A DNA stretch of 64,000 nt from Chryseobacterium luquanense (GTDB lineage: Bacteria > Bacteroidota > Bacteroidia > Flavobacteriales > Weeksellaceae): NCBI RefSeq assembly GCF_026460945.1, contig NZ_JAOVZV010000020.1:62001-126000 (forward strand). The letters are read 5' to 3'. This document shows, piece after piece, positions 1 through 8,376 of this stretch (position 1 is its first letter; each line of letters begins with the position of its first letter). Under the pieces are notes generated by a model. The model was not told the origin of the DNA. It saw only the letters and a program-made list of their open reading frames with translations, and ran no database searches. The position numbers were made by a program, and so were the translations under genes.

Positions 1-2727
1 AGTCTCTCCGCACAAAGCCCGTGGCCCAAAACCAACGAGACCGCAAAACCGTGGACCCGCTGGTGGTGGATGGGAAATGCTGTTGATGAAAAAGGATTGA
101 ATAAACAACTCACTACTTTAAATAAAGCAGGTTTCGGAGGTGTGGAAATCGTGCCGATTTATGGCGCAAAAGGTTTTGAAAAACAATACCTCACATACCT
201 TTCTCCGGAGTGGATGAAAATGCTTCAGTTCACGACCAACAAAGCAAAAAGTCTGAATATGGGCGTTGATATGTCAGTCGGAACTGGTTGGCCGATTGGC
301 GGACCGCAGGTTGATGAACAGGATGCGGCGACAAAAATGATTGTTCAGACCTATACGATTGCATCGGGTGAAAAATTTTCAGATAAAATCATTCTGAAAG
401 ACGAGAAACAGAAGAATTTAAAAACAGTAAAACTCGATATTGTCACGGCTTACAATGAAAAAAATGAAGCTGTAGTATTAACGAATAAAATCAATGCTGA
501 CAGAACTTTGAACTGGAAACCTAGTTTAGGAAAATGGACGGTTTACGCGGTTTTTGTGGGCAAAACTTTACAAAAAGTAAAACGTGCGGCGCCAGGTGGT
601 GAAGGTTACACTTTAGACCACTTTTCGCCGGACGCGACGAAGGATTATCTGAAAACTTTTGACAAGGCGTTTGGAAATTCCAACTACGGAATCAGGTCTT
701 TTTTCAATGACAGTTATGAGGTTTACAATGCCGACTGGACGCCGGATTTTTTAAATGAATTCAAAAAAAGAAGAGGATATGACTTAAGTCCGTTCATAAA
801 ATATCTCGTGAGCAACGAGGAAAATGAAACTGCAGGAAGAGTAAAATCGGATTACAGAGAAACTCTGAATGAATTGATTTTAAACAATTTCACCAAAGAT
901 TTCACCAACTGGGCGCATTCCAAAGACTCAAAAAATACCAATCAGGCACACGGTTCGCCGGGAAATTTACTCGATTTGTACGCAGCAGTTGACATTCCGG
1001 AATCTGAAACTTTCGGAAGTTCTATTTTTGAAATTCCGGGGTTGAAAAGAGATACTGCGGACATTCAGAAATCAGATATGCCGGATTTTAATATGTTGAA
1101 ATTTGCCTCTTCCGCAGCAAATGTGACAGGCAAAAAATTAACTTCAAACGAAACGTTTACCTGGTTAACCGAACATTTCAAAACCTCGTGGTCACAGGCA
1201 AAACCGGAAGTTGAGCAGGTGTTTTTATCAGGAATCAACCACGTTTTTTATCACGGTACGACGTACACTCCGGCTGATGTTCAGTTTCCGGGATGGTTGT
1301 TTTATGCGTCGGTGAATTTCGTTCCTGAAAACAGTTTGTGGCCACATCTGAAAGGATTAAATTCTTACATCGAACGCACGCAATCTGTTTTGCAAAGCGG
1401 AAAATCGGATAATGAATTACTGATGTATTGGCCGGTTTACGACCAATGGGCGAGTCCGAAAGGGAAGGATGTGACGTTCAAAGTTCATAACGTGGAAAAA
1501 TGGTTGGTGCCGACCCAGATGTATGAAAATATGAACAAGCTCAGTAAAATGGGGTATTCTCTCGATATGATTTCGGACAAAATGATTGGTGAATCAAAGT
1601 CGGAAAATCAGAAAATTCAGGTTTCGAAGGAAGGCTCGGCTTATCAGGTTTTAATTATTCCTGAACTGACGTATTTGCCGGAATCTACTTTAAAAAACAT
1701 AGTGGATTTAGCTCAAAACGGCGCATCAATTATCTTTCAAAACGAACCCAAAGATATTCCCGGAAACTTTGAAGTCGAAAAAAGAAGAACGCAGTTAAAA
1801 TCTTTATGGAATCAGATTCCTTTTCAAAACCAAGAAGGTAATTTGAAATTTGCTAACGTTGGAAAAGGTAAAATTGTATTAACTTCTGATGTTGCAAAAG
1901 CTTTGGAATATTTAAAAATTGAAAGAGAAAAACTGACTGATACTGGATTGAAATTCGTGAGAAGACAGTTCGACGGCGGAAAATATTATTACATCGTCAA
2001 CCATACTTCAAAGGAAATCAATCAAAATATTCCGTTAAATTATATTGGAAAACAAGTGACTTTGATGAATCCTGAAAATGGAAATTATGGACTTGCAGAG
2101 ACTCAGAATAATTCAGTGAAAGTTCAGTTGAAATCGGGAGAATCATTAATTATCAAAACTTCTGAAATTTTGGATAATTCAATTACAAAATGGAATTATA
2201 CCGAAAAAACCGATGCGCCGATTCTTTTAAATCAACCTTGGCAACTCACTTTCAAAGAAGGTGGTCCCGAACTTCCGAAGACTAAAACTTTAGACAAACT
2301 TCAACCTTGGACCAACTTCACAGAAGATGCTTCAACCCAAAGTTTTTCCGGAACAGGAGTGTACACGACGACTTTAAAATTAAAAAAGAAAAACGCCGAC
2401 GATTATCTTCTGAAATTCGATAAACTCTACGAAAGTGCAAAGGTGATTGTCAACGGTCAGGATGCCGGAATAGTCTGGAGTCTGCCTTTTGAAATCAACA
2501 TCGGAAAATATCTGAAAAAAGGAAAAAATACTATTCAAATCGAAGTCTGCAACCTGATGGCCAACAGAATCCGGGATATGGACCAGAAGAAAATCCAGTG
2601 GCGAAATTACCACGAAATCAATTTTGTGAATATTAACTACAAGCCGTTTGACGCATCCAACTGGAAAGTTCAGCCTTCTGGTCTAGATGGAGAAATTCAA
2701 TTAATTCCAATTCATTATTCAAAATAA
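1..2727 (+). CDS. GH106 alpha-L-rhamnosidase-like exported enzyme (5' end cut by window)
   Basis: The reading frame is open from base 1, so the gene starts before the window; the first visible residues (SLSAQSPWP) look like the end of a signal peptide. The stretch PWTRWWWMGNAVD followed by GFGGVEIVPIYG is typical of the N-terminal barrel of family GH106, which removes L-rhamnose from rhamnogalacturonan by inversion. Candidate catalytic acids are Glu240 (NDSYE) and Glu384 (TSNETFTWL), counted from the first visible codon; this assignment is by position and motif only. The last ~100 residues look like a jelly-roll carbohydrate-binding fold (KVIVNGQDAGIVW). The visible 908 residues fit the usual family length minus a little. 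It lies 9 bp before the next gene and is probably periplasmic, acting on oligomers imported by SusCD. Confidence 0.85.
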   Translation, partial: SLSAQSPWPKTNETAKPWTRWWWMGNAVDEKGLNKQLTTLNKAGFGGVEIVPIYGAKGFEKQYLTYLSPEWMKMLQFTTNKAKSLNMGVDMSVGTGWPIGGPQVDEQDAATKMIVQTYTIASGEKFSDKIILKDEKQKNLKTVKLDIVTAYNEKNEAVVLTNKINADRTLNWKPSLGKWTVYAVFVGKTLQKVKRAAPGGEGYTLDHFSPDATKDYLKTFDKAFGNSNYGIRSFFNDSYEVYNADWTPDFLNEFKKRRGYDLSPFIKYLVSNEENETAGRVKSDYRETLNELILNNFTKDFTNWAHSKDSKNTNQAHGSPGNLLDLYAAVDIPESETFGSSIFEIPGLKRDTADIQKSDMPDFNMLKFASSAANVTGKKLTSNETFTWLTEHFKTSWSQAKPEVEQVFLSGINHVFYHGTTYTPADVQFPGWLFYASVNFVPENSLWPHLKGLNSYIERTQSVLQSGKSDNELLMYWPVYDQWASPKGKDVTFKVHNVEKWLVPTQMYENMNKLSKMGYSLDMISDKMIGESKSENQKIQVSKEGSAYQVLIIPELTYLPESTLKNIVDLAQNGASIIFQNEPKDIPGNFEVEKRRTQLKSLWNQIPFQNQEGNLKFANVGKGKIVLTSDVAKALEYLKIEREKLTDTGLKFVRRQFDGGKYYYIVNHTSKEINQNIPLNYIGKQVTLMNPENGNYGLAETQNNSVKVQLKSGESLIIKTSEILDNSITKWNYTEKTDAPILLNQPWQLTFKEGGPELPKTKTLDKLQPWTNFTEDASTQSFSGTGVYTTTLKLKKKNADDYLLKFDKLYESAKVIVNGQDAGIVWSLPFEINIGKYLKKGKNTIQIEVCNLMANRIRDMDQKKIQWRNYHEINFVNINYKPFDASNWKVQPSGLDGEIQLIPIHYSK

Positions 2728-2736
2728 AAATTAATT

Positions 2737-3540
2737 ATGACTAAAAATATCATAAAAACATTCGCATTAGGAACTTTGCTGACCTTCAGTTTTTCCAATG
2801 CTCAGCAGAAACCGAAAGTCGTTTTAGACAACTTTTTCAACAACGAAAAAAAGGAAAATAAAGAAACCAAAGTTCTCGAATCTTGGCATTACACGTGGAA
2901 TGACACCAGCAACGGTGGGTTTTCTTTACTGGGCGAAATCTTCACAAAACGGGGTGCAGAAATCAGTACTTTGAAGACCGCTCCGTCCAAAAAAGATTTA
3001 AAAAACGCCAATATTTACATCATCGTCGATGCCGATATTGATAAAGAAGCATACGGCGGAAAGGCGAATCTGATTGACCCGACCAGCATCAAAAACCTCA
3101 CTGATTGGGTGAAAAAAGGAGGCGTTTTAGTATTGATGAGCAATGATAACGGCAATTCGGAATTCGAACATTTCAACAAACTGGCTGGAGAATTTGGAAT
3201 TCATTTCAACGATGACAGCTACAACCGAGTTCAGAAACGAGAATTTGAGCAGGGAAAAGTAATGGTTCCAGCAGGTAATGAAATTTTCTCCGAACAAAAA
3301 TTATATATGAAAGAAGTGGCGACGATTTCTGTGAAATCCCCTGCCAAAGGCATCTTGACGGCAGAAGGGAAAAACATCGGAGCCATTGCAAAATTCGGCA
3401 AAGGGACGGTTTTCGCATTGGGCGATCCTTGGTGTTACAACGAGTACATCGACGGCAAAAAGTTACCCGCAGATTTTACCAATTATCAGGGAACTGAAGA
3501 GTGGGTAAAGTGGCTGTTGAAACAGGCTTCTATGAAATAA
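2737..3540 (+). CDS. exported DUF4350/glutamine-amidotransferase-fold-like protein
   Basis: This 267-residue protein begins with a clear signal peptide (KTFALGTLLTFSFSNAQQ). The body has alternating beta/alpha pattern: NANIYIIVDADID, then LTDWVKKGGVLVLMSND, then GTVFALGDPWCYNEY near the end. That pattern resembles the class I glutamine amidotransferase-like fold seen in DUF4350-type proteins. In Bacteroidota such domains are often encoded beside, or fused to, GH105 unsaturated rhamnogalacturonyl hydrolases, so a role in rhamnogalacturonan breakdown is likely, but the chemistry is unknown. I see no Cys-His-Glu amidotransferase triad, so an amidotransferase activity is not claimed. It starts 9 bp after the GH106 gene and is surely in the same transcript. 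Family assignment is moderately sure; function is open. Confidence 0.6.
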   Translation: MTKNIIKTFALGTLLTFSFSNAQQKPKVVLDNFFNNEKKENKETKVLESWHYTWNDTSNGGFSLLGEIFTKRGAEISTLKTAPSKKDLKNANIYIIVDADIDKEAYGGKANLIDPTSIKNLTDWVKKGGVLVLMSNDNGNSEFEHFNKLAGEFGIHFNDDSYNRVQKREFEQGKVMVPAGNEIFSEQKLYMKEVATISVKSPAKGILTAEGKNIGAIAKFGKGTVFALGDPWCYNEYIDGKKLPADFTNYQGTEEWVKWLLKQASMK

Positions 3541-3737
3541 TTTTTTTAAAGTGCAATCGGTTGAAAATTGTTTGAGAAGATTTATTTGGGCAGCTTAATC
3601 CGCCTTCCACTCCCAATCTTTTTGCAAGACGATTTTCAGTTTAAATAGAACTTGCAGTCTAAGCAAAAAAGGATTTCCGCTCAAGTCGGGCTGCGAGAGA
3701 TTTAACGTTCAAAATTGCTTTTAAATTTTGAAAAACC

Positions 3738-3882
3738 CTTGAAAGGGCATAATCAACAGTATTGTATGTAGCCCAATGATAAGAACGACAGATGTGAATC
3801 AGCCCTGAAAGGGCAATATCAAAAGCATTGGGTGAAGCCCAATGATAGATTAAAGGAAGATTTCACACAGCCCTGAAAGGGC
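3738..3882. repeat. tandem hairpin repeat with GCCCTGAAAGGGC cores
   Basis: The 420-bp gap 3541-3960 has no gene. It holds three copies of a short palindromic core, CCCTTGAAAGGGC at 3738-3750 and AGCCCTGAAAGGGC at 3801-3814 and 3869-3882, spaced 63-68 bp apart. Between cores lies a second small hairpin ending in AGCCCAATGAT (complete in the middle unit as ATTGGGTGAAGCCCAAT). Each unit can therefore fold as two adjacent stem-loops in RNA. The units are imperfect copies, so this is a small decayed tandem array inside the operon, between the small exported protein and the PL11 lyase. It could stabilise or terminate part of the transcript. Confidence 0.75.
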
Positions 3883-3960
3883 GGAATCAATATTTAGAAG
3901 GATAGAAAAACTATCAGAAAATAATTATTTGTTTTAGCCAAAACTTATAAAATTGGAATT

Positions 3961-5835
3961 ATGAATGCAAAATTCAAATTTATTTTAGGCGCCATTCTTT
4001 TTTCAGAACTCCTGTCTGCACAACGACAAATGGAATATCTGAAACGGGGAATCGTTGCCATACCTGCAGATTCAGGTGTTTTTGTGAGTTGGCGTTTGCT
4101 CGGCACAGAAGCTCAAAATACGCATTTTGATTTGTACCGAACTGAAAATAATTCAACCAAAAAGCTGAACGAAAAACCACTTTCAAACGAAACTAATTTT
4201 TTAGATAAAACCGCAGACAAAACAAAAAACTACACTTATTTCGTCAAATCAAATACGCAGGATAAATCAGTTGATATTGATTCTGCAAACTATGTATCCA
4301 ACCAAAAACCTTATTTTTCAATTCCTCTAAAAACGCCAGCAGGTTATACTCCAAACGATGCTTCAGTAGCAGATTTGGATGGCGACGGCGAATATGAAAT
4401 CATCCTTCATCAAATCGGAAGGTCAAAAGATAACAGCCAGAAAGGAGAGACCGACCCACCAATTATTCAGGCTTATAAAATGGATGGAAAGCTTTTGTGG
4501 GAAATCAATTTAGGTAAAAACATCAGAGAAGGAGCGCATTACACGCAGTTTTTGGTCTACGATTTAGACCAGGATGGCAAAGCGGAAATCGTAATGAAAA
4601 CCGCTGACGGTAGCAGAGACGGCAAAGGAAAATTCATTGGCGACCCGACTAAAAATTATGTCAACGAAAACGGAATGATTCTATCCGGACCCGAATTTAT
4701 GACTGTTTTTGACGGAGAAACAGGCGCAGAAATTCACACCGTGAATTATGAAGTTCCCAGATTTGCCGGCAGTTTAAATCCAACCGACGAAGAAATGACC
4801 GAAACCTGGGGCGATGCGAAAGGGAATAGACTCGACAGATTTTTGGGAGCCGTTGCGTATTTGGATGGCAAAACGCCGAGTGTGATTATGTCGAGAGGAT
4901 ATTACACCAGAACGGCAATTGCAGCCTGGGATTATAGAGATAAAAAACTCAGCCTGCGCTGGCTTTTTGATACCGAAAGTTCGGAAGAAAATAAAAAATA
5001 CCGCGGACAGGGAAATCATAATTTGAGCATTGCGGATGTTGATAACGACGGAAAAGACGAAATTGTTTTCGGAGCGATGACCGTTGATGATGACGGAAAA
5101 GTGTTGAATAGCACAGGTTACGGTCACGGCGATGCTTTGCACGTTGGAGATTTAGACCCATCGAATCCTGGATTGGAAATTTTTGATATTCAGGAGAGGT
5201 TTGATGATGCAGGAGCGCATTTCAGGGACGGCAAAACCGGAAAAGTTTTATGGAAATTGCCATCAACTGTTTATAGCAAACAAGGCAAATTCCAAGGTCC
5301 GGGACGGGGTTTGTCTTTAAATATCGACCCTCGTTACGAAGGTTCAGAATCGTGGGCCGCCGGAGCTGGATTAAAAGGAGTTTATAACACGAAAGGAAAA
5401 AAAATCAGCAACAAAAATCCGCCAGCGAATATGGGAATTTATTGGGATGGTGATTTTTTAAGCGAAATTTTGGATGGAACAAACGTATCAAAATGGGACT
5501 GGAAAAAAGAAAAATCCAATCTGATTTTTGATGCTAAAAGTTTCCAGTGTGAATCCAATAACGGGACGAAGAAAAATCCGGCATTGGTGGCTGATTTATT
5601 CGGAGACTGGCGTGAAGAAGTGATGTACAGAACGGCCGATAATCAGGAACTGAGAATTTTTTCTACGACCATTCCAACGAAACACAGACTGTACACTTTG
5701 ATGCATAATCCGCAGTACCGTTTGAGTATCGTATGGCAAAATGTAGGCTATAATCAGCCTCCGCATACCGATTATTATCTGGATGAATCGATTAAGGAAA
5801 TGCCAAAACCGAATGTTGTTACTGTAAAAAAATAG
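3961..5835 (+). CDS. PL11 rhamnogalacturonan endolyase, exported
   Basis: The protein of 624 residues starts with a signal peptide (FKFILGAILFSELLSAQ) and continues with the family PL11 N-terminus (RQMEYLKRGIVAIP, then VFVSWRLLGTE). PL11 enzymes such as Bacillus YesW cut the Rha-GalA backbone of rhamnogalacturonan I by beta-elimination, leaving unsaturated galacturonate ends. The eight-bladed propeller is supported by calcium-binding loops of the form DxDxDG, seen at residues 138 (DLDGDGEYE), 201 (DLDQDGKAE) and 359 (DVDNDGKDE). Length is normal for the family. Products would be the substrates of the GH105 enzyme encoded downstream. Likely outer-membrane-exposed or periplasmic; no lipobox is seen, so surface anchoring is not shown. 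Confidence 0.93.
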   Translation: MNAKFKFILGAILFSELLSAQRQMEYLKRGIVAIPADSGVFVSWRLLGTEAQNTHFDLYRTENNSTKKLNEKPLSNETNFLDKTADKTKNYTYFVKSNTQDKSVDIDSANYVSNQKPYFSIPLKTPAGYTPNDASVADLDGDGEYEIILHQIGRSKDNSQKGETDPPIIQAYKMDGKLLWEINLGKNIREGAHYTQFLVYDLDQDGKAEIVMKTADGSRDGKGKFIGDPTKNYVNENGMILSGPEFMTVFDGETGAEIHTVNYEVPRFAGSLNPTDEEMTETWGDAKGNRLDRFLGAVAYLDGKTPSVIMSRGYYTRTAIAAWDYRDKKLSLRWLFDTESSEENKKYRGQGNHNLSIADVDNDGKDEIVFGAMTVDDDGKVLNSTGYGHGDALHVGDLDPSNPGLEIFDIQERFDDAGAHFRDGKTGKVLWKLPSTVYSKQGKFQGPGRGLSLNIDPRYEGSESWAAGAGLKGVYNTKGKKISNKNPPANMGIYWDGDFLSEILDGTNVSKWDWKKEKSNLIFDAKSFQCESNNGTKKNPALVADLFGDWREEVMYRTADNQELRIFSTTIPTKHRLYTLMHNPQYRLSIVWQNVGYNQPPHTDYYLDESIKEMPKPNVVTVKK

Positions 5836-5854
5836 ACTTGACAGGGAAGTTTTT

Positions 5855-6086
5855 TTTAACCACAAAAGGCACAAAAGATTTTAAACACATTAGTAATTTG
5901 AAGTTTTTGATTCGACTTTTAAAAAGTGCACATAAGTTTCGAAAATCAAAGATTTTCATTTGGGTCTTACATAAGCGAAGCGGCTTTGCCTCAAATAATA
6001 AATTAATTTAAGGAATCGGCTAAACTTCGTTTTGTGAAACAAAAAAAGAATATTTAAATAAAAACGCTGTGAGCTTCGTGTTCAAA
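5855..6086. repeat. interspersed repeat with ACCACAAAAGGCACAAAAG end
   Basis: The gap after the lyase gene starts with a 23-nt sequence at 5855-5877, containing ACCACAAAAGGCACAAAAG, that is identical to the left end of the element at 17675. The far end near 6064-6086 (GCTGTGAGCTTCGTGTTC) may be a worn inverted partner, but it matches only in part. The left copy is sure; the right border is a guess. The copy sits just upstream of the esterase start and contributes its leader sequence. Confidence 0.55.
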
Positions 6087-6101
6087 AAAATTAAAAGTAT
6101 T

Positions 6102-6884
6102 ATGAAAATAAAGTTCATACTTCCAATTTTAGCTTTGATTCTAATTATCGGAGCATCTTTTCAAAAACTTCAGGATAAACCGGTGCTTTACATCATCGGA
6201 GATTCGACCGTGCAAAATGGTTCTGGTAAAGGTGCAGACTCACTTTGGGGTTGGGGAAGTTTTATGAATTTATTTTTAGATACGACTAAACTTGAGATTC
6301 AAAATCACGCAAAAGGTGGCAGAAGCAGCAGAACTTTTATCACAGAAGGCCGGTGGGATTCCATTATGAAAACCATTAAAAAAGGCGATTATGTATTGAT
6401 GCAGTTTGGTCACAATGATGGCGGTGAACTGGCCGATACTTTACGGGCAAGAGGAACGATAAAAGGAATTGGAGAAGAGTCTAAGGATATCTACAACCCC
6501 ATCCGTAAAGTGGATGAAACGGTTTATACCTATGGTCATTACATGCGAAAATATGCGAATGAGGCGAAATCAAAAGGTGCAATTCCCATTATTGTTTCGC
6601 CAATTCCGAGAAATAAATTTAATGAGAAAGGTAAAATCGAAAGAGACCAATACGCAATCTGGTCACAAGAAGTTGCCCAACAAACCGGCGCTTGTTTTTT
6701 AGATTTAAATAAAATGGTCATAGAGAAATATGAAAAAATGGGAGTTGAAAAAGTAAAAGCGTTTTTCCCGAAAGACCATACGCATACCAATGAAGCAGGT
6801 GCAATTTTCAACGCAGAACTAGTGGCAAAAGGCATCAAGAATTTAGAGAAACGTGAACTCAGGAATTATTTAAAAAGAAAATAA
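6102..6884 (+). CDS. rhamnogalacturonan acetylesterase (SGNH hydrolase, RhgT/RGAE-like)
   Basis: Start chosen at the ATG at 6102 because it begins a good signal peptide (MKIKFILPILALILIIGASF); a GTG 33 bp upstream would add a basic stretch that lies in repeat DNA. The 260-residue protein has all SGNH blocks: nucleophile Ser35 in GDSTV, the block II glycine in AKGGRSSRTF, Asn105 in FGHNDGG, and Asp225/His228 in DHTHTNEAG. These are the features of rhamnogalacturonan acetylesterases (Aspergillus RGAE, Bacillus RhgT and YesT), which remove acetyl groups from galacturonate residues so that lyases and hydrolases can work. It is placed between the lyase and the GH105 hydrolase and is 16 bp from the latter. 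Probably periplasmic. Confidence 0.9.
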   Translation: MKIKFILPILALILIIGASFQKLQDKPVLYIIGDSTVQNGSGKGADSLWGWGSFMNLFLDTTKLEIQNHAKGGRSSRTFITEGRWDSIMKTIKKGDYVLMQFGHNDGGELADTLRARGTIKGIGEESKDIYNPIRKVDETVYTYGHYMRKYANEAKSKGAIPIIVSPIPRNKFNEKGKIERDQYAIWSQEVAQQTGACFLDLNKMVIEKYEKMGVEKVKAFFPKDHTHTNEAGAIFNAELVAKGIKNLEKRELRNYLKRK

Positions 6885-6900
6885 AAATAAATATATACTT

Positions 6901-8061
6901 ATGAAAAAACTGTTAACAACAGGTTTTTTTGCACTGATCATCGGAGGTTTGACTTCCTGTTCGGTACAGAAGAATGCTTCGGCAAGCAAAGTGGAAATTC
7001 CCAACAAAAAAGAAGTTTTGGAAGTTTCAAGAAGAGCGAATCAATACTTTATGGACAAGTGGCCGGATACCAAAAAAGACATCGTCGGCAAGAAAGTCTG
7101 GCCAAGTAATCTCTGGACGAGAGCGGTGTACTACGAAGGTTTGATGGCGTTGTATTCTGTAGACCCAAAAAAGGAATATTACGATTACGCCATGTCCTGG
7201 GCAAACAATCACAACTGGAATTTACAGCGTGGAACCTACACCAGAAATGCTGACCATCAGGCTTGCGGACAGACCTATCTTGACCTTTATGAAATCGACG
7301 GAAGAAAACATCCTGAAAGAATCAAAAACGTGAAAGCGGCGATGGACAGCATGATTGCCACTAAAAAAGTAGATGACTGGTGGTGGATTGATGCACTTCA
7401 AATGTCGATGCCGATTTTTACTAAATTAGGTAGAATCACAGGCGAGCAAAAATATTTCGACAGAAACTACGAAATGTATGCCTACACAAAATACAAGCAT
7501 GGCGGAAATGGTTTGTACAATCAGGCAGACAAAATCTGGTGGAGAGACAAAGATTTCGTGCCGCCTTACAAAGAGCCAAATGGTGAAGACTGTTACTGGA
7601 GCCGTGGAAACGGTTGGGTAGTGGCCGCTTTAGCAAAAACGCTGCAAGACACGCCTAAATCTGATCCTCATTATAAAGAATATCTGCAGGATTATAAAGA
7701 TATGTTGGCAGCCTTACTTCCGATCCAGAGGGAAGATGGTTTCTGGAATGTGAGTTTACATGATCCAAACAATTTCGGAGGAAAAGAAACGACAGGAACT
7801 GCACTTTTTGTATACGGAATGGCGTATGGAGTGAACAACGGATTGATCGACAGAGATACTTATCTACCCGTTTTGGTTAAAGCGTGGAATGCGATGGTCA
7901 AAGATTCTGTTCAGCCTAACGGATTTTTAGGCTGGGTTCAGGGAACCGGAAAAGAGCCGAAAGATGGTCAACCTCTAGCGGTTGATAAAGTTCCTGATTT
8001 TGAAGATTACGGATTGGGATGCTTCTTACTTGCGGGAAGTGAAGTTTATAAATTGAAGTAA
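6901..8061 (+). CDS. GH105 unsaturated rhamnogalacturonyl hydrolase, lipoprotein
   Basis: The 386-residue protein has a lipoprotein signal (ALIIGGLTSC, lipid-modified Cys near residue 20) followed by an (alpha/alpha)6 barrel of GH105 type. Typical blocks are NLWTRAVYYEGLMALY, DHQACGQTYLDLYEIDG, WWWIDALQMSMP (Asp164, matching the catalytic Asp of Bacillus YteR) and YWSRGNGWVVAALA. GH105 enzymes hydrate the unsaturated galacturonyl end left by PL11, releasing 5-keto-4-deoxyuronate and exposing rhamnose for GH106. It is the last gene of the first operon; a strong hairpin terminator follows. No SxE surface-export signal (lipoprotein export signal) is evident right after the Cys (sequence SVQKN), so a periplasmic location is favoured. 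Confidence 0.92.
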   Translation: MKKLLTTGFFALIIGGLTSCSVQKNASASKVEIPNKKEVLEVSRRANQYFMDKWPDTKKDIVGKKVWPSNLWTRAVYYEGLMALYSVDPKKEYYDYAMSWANNHNWNLQRGTYTRNADHQACGQTYLDLYEIDGRKHPERIKNVKAAMDSMIATKKVDDWWWIDALQMSMPIFTKLGRITGEQKYFDRNYEMYAYTKYKHGGNGLYNQADKIWWRDKDFVPPYKEPNGEDCYWSRGNGWVVAALAKTLQDTPKSDPHYKEYLQDYKDMLAALLPIQREDGFWNVSLHDPNNFGGKETTGTALFVYGMAYGVNNGLIDRDTYLPVLVKAWNAMVKDSVQPNGFLGWVQGTGKEPKDGQPLAVDKVPDFEDYGLGCFLLAGSEVYKLK

Positions 8062-8081
8062 ATTGTGTTTTTGAAATAATT

Positions 8082-8120
8082 AAAAGACTTAATAATGAAA
8101 ATTGTTAAGTCTTTTTTGTT
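8082..8120 (+). terminator. rho-independent terminator after GH105
   Basis: AAAAGACTTAA at 8082 pairs with TTAAGTCTTTT ending at 8115 and is followed by more T residues. It closes the GH106-to-GH105 operon. The rest of the gap 8062-8376 is AT-rich leader DNA for rhaT and holds the motif at 8324. Confidence 0.75.
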
Positions 8121-8323
8121 AAACATGAAAAAGAATTTCGAATATTTCAATTCTAAAAAATACAAAATAATGAAGATTAACGGCCTATTTCAGTAAAATA
8201 ATGAATAGCAAAAAATTATCTAAATAGAACGTAACCTTCAATATATTAATTAGTTGTCACTTCTGTTCTAAATATTAGAAAAAATCTTATTTTTCCATAA
8301 TGTTTAGGCATGACACTACAAGA

Positions 8324-8339
8324 TGCGCAACCGATTACA
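8324..8339 (+). promoter_or_regulatory. candidate regulator site upstream of rhaT, shared with the GH28 operon
   Basis: TGCGCAACCGATTACA lies 37 bp upstream of the chosen rhaT start. It matches 14 of 16 bases, in the same orientation relative to transcription, to the sequence at 34682-34697 upstream of the GH28 operon. The CGATTACA half resembles a LacI-type half site. It is a candidate binding site for the locus regulator; which protein binds is unknown. Confidence 0.4.
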
Positions 8340-8376
8340 TCTTGTTAATTTTCAAATTCAATCAATCAGAAAAATT

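Noticed and set aside
3738..3882. CRISPR array
   Set aside because: Only three imperfect units, with palindromic cores of 13-14 bp and spacers that are themselves similar. There are no cas genes.
4774..5142. 122-residue open frame on the minus strand inside the PL11 gene
   Set aside because: It lies wholly within a clear lyase coding frame and its translation shows no family pattern.
8323..8376. Longer N-terminus for RhaT
   Set aside because: The extra 18 residues are not in RhaT homologues and would cover the candidate operator; the ATG at 8377 gives the conserved start.
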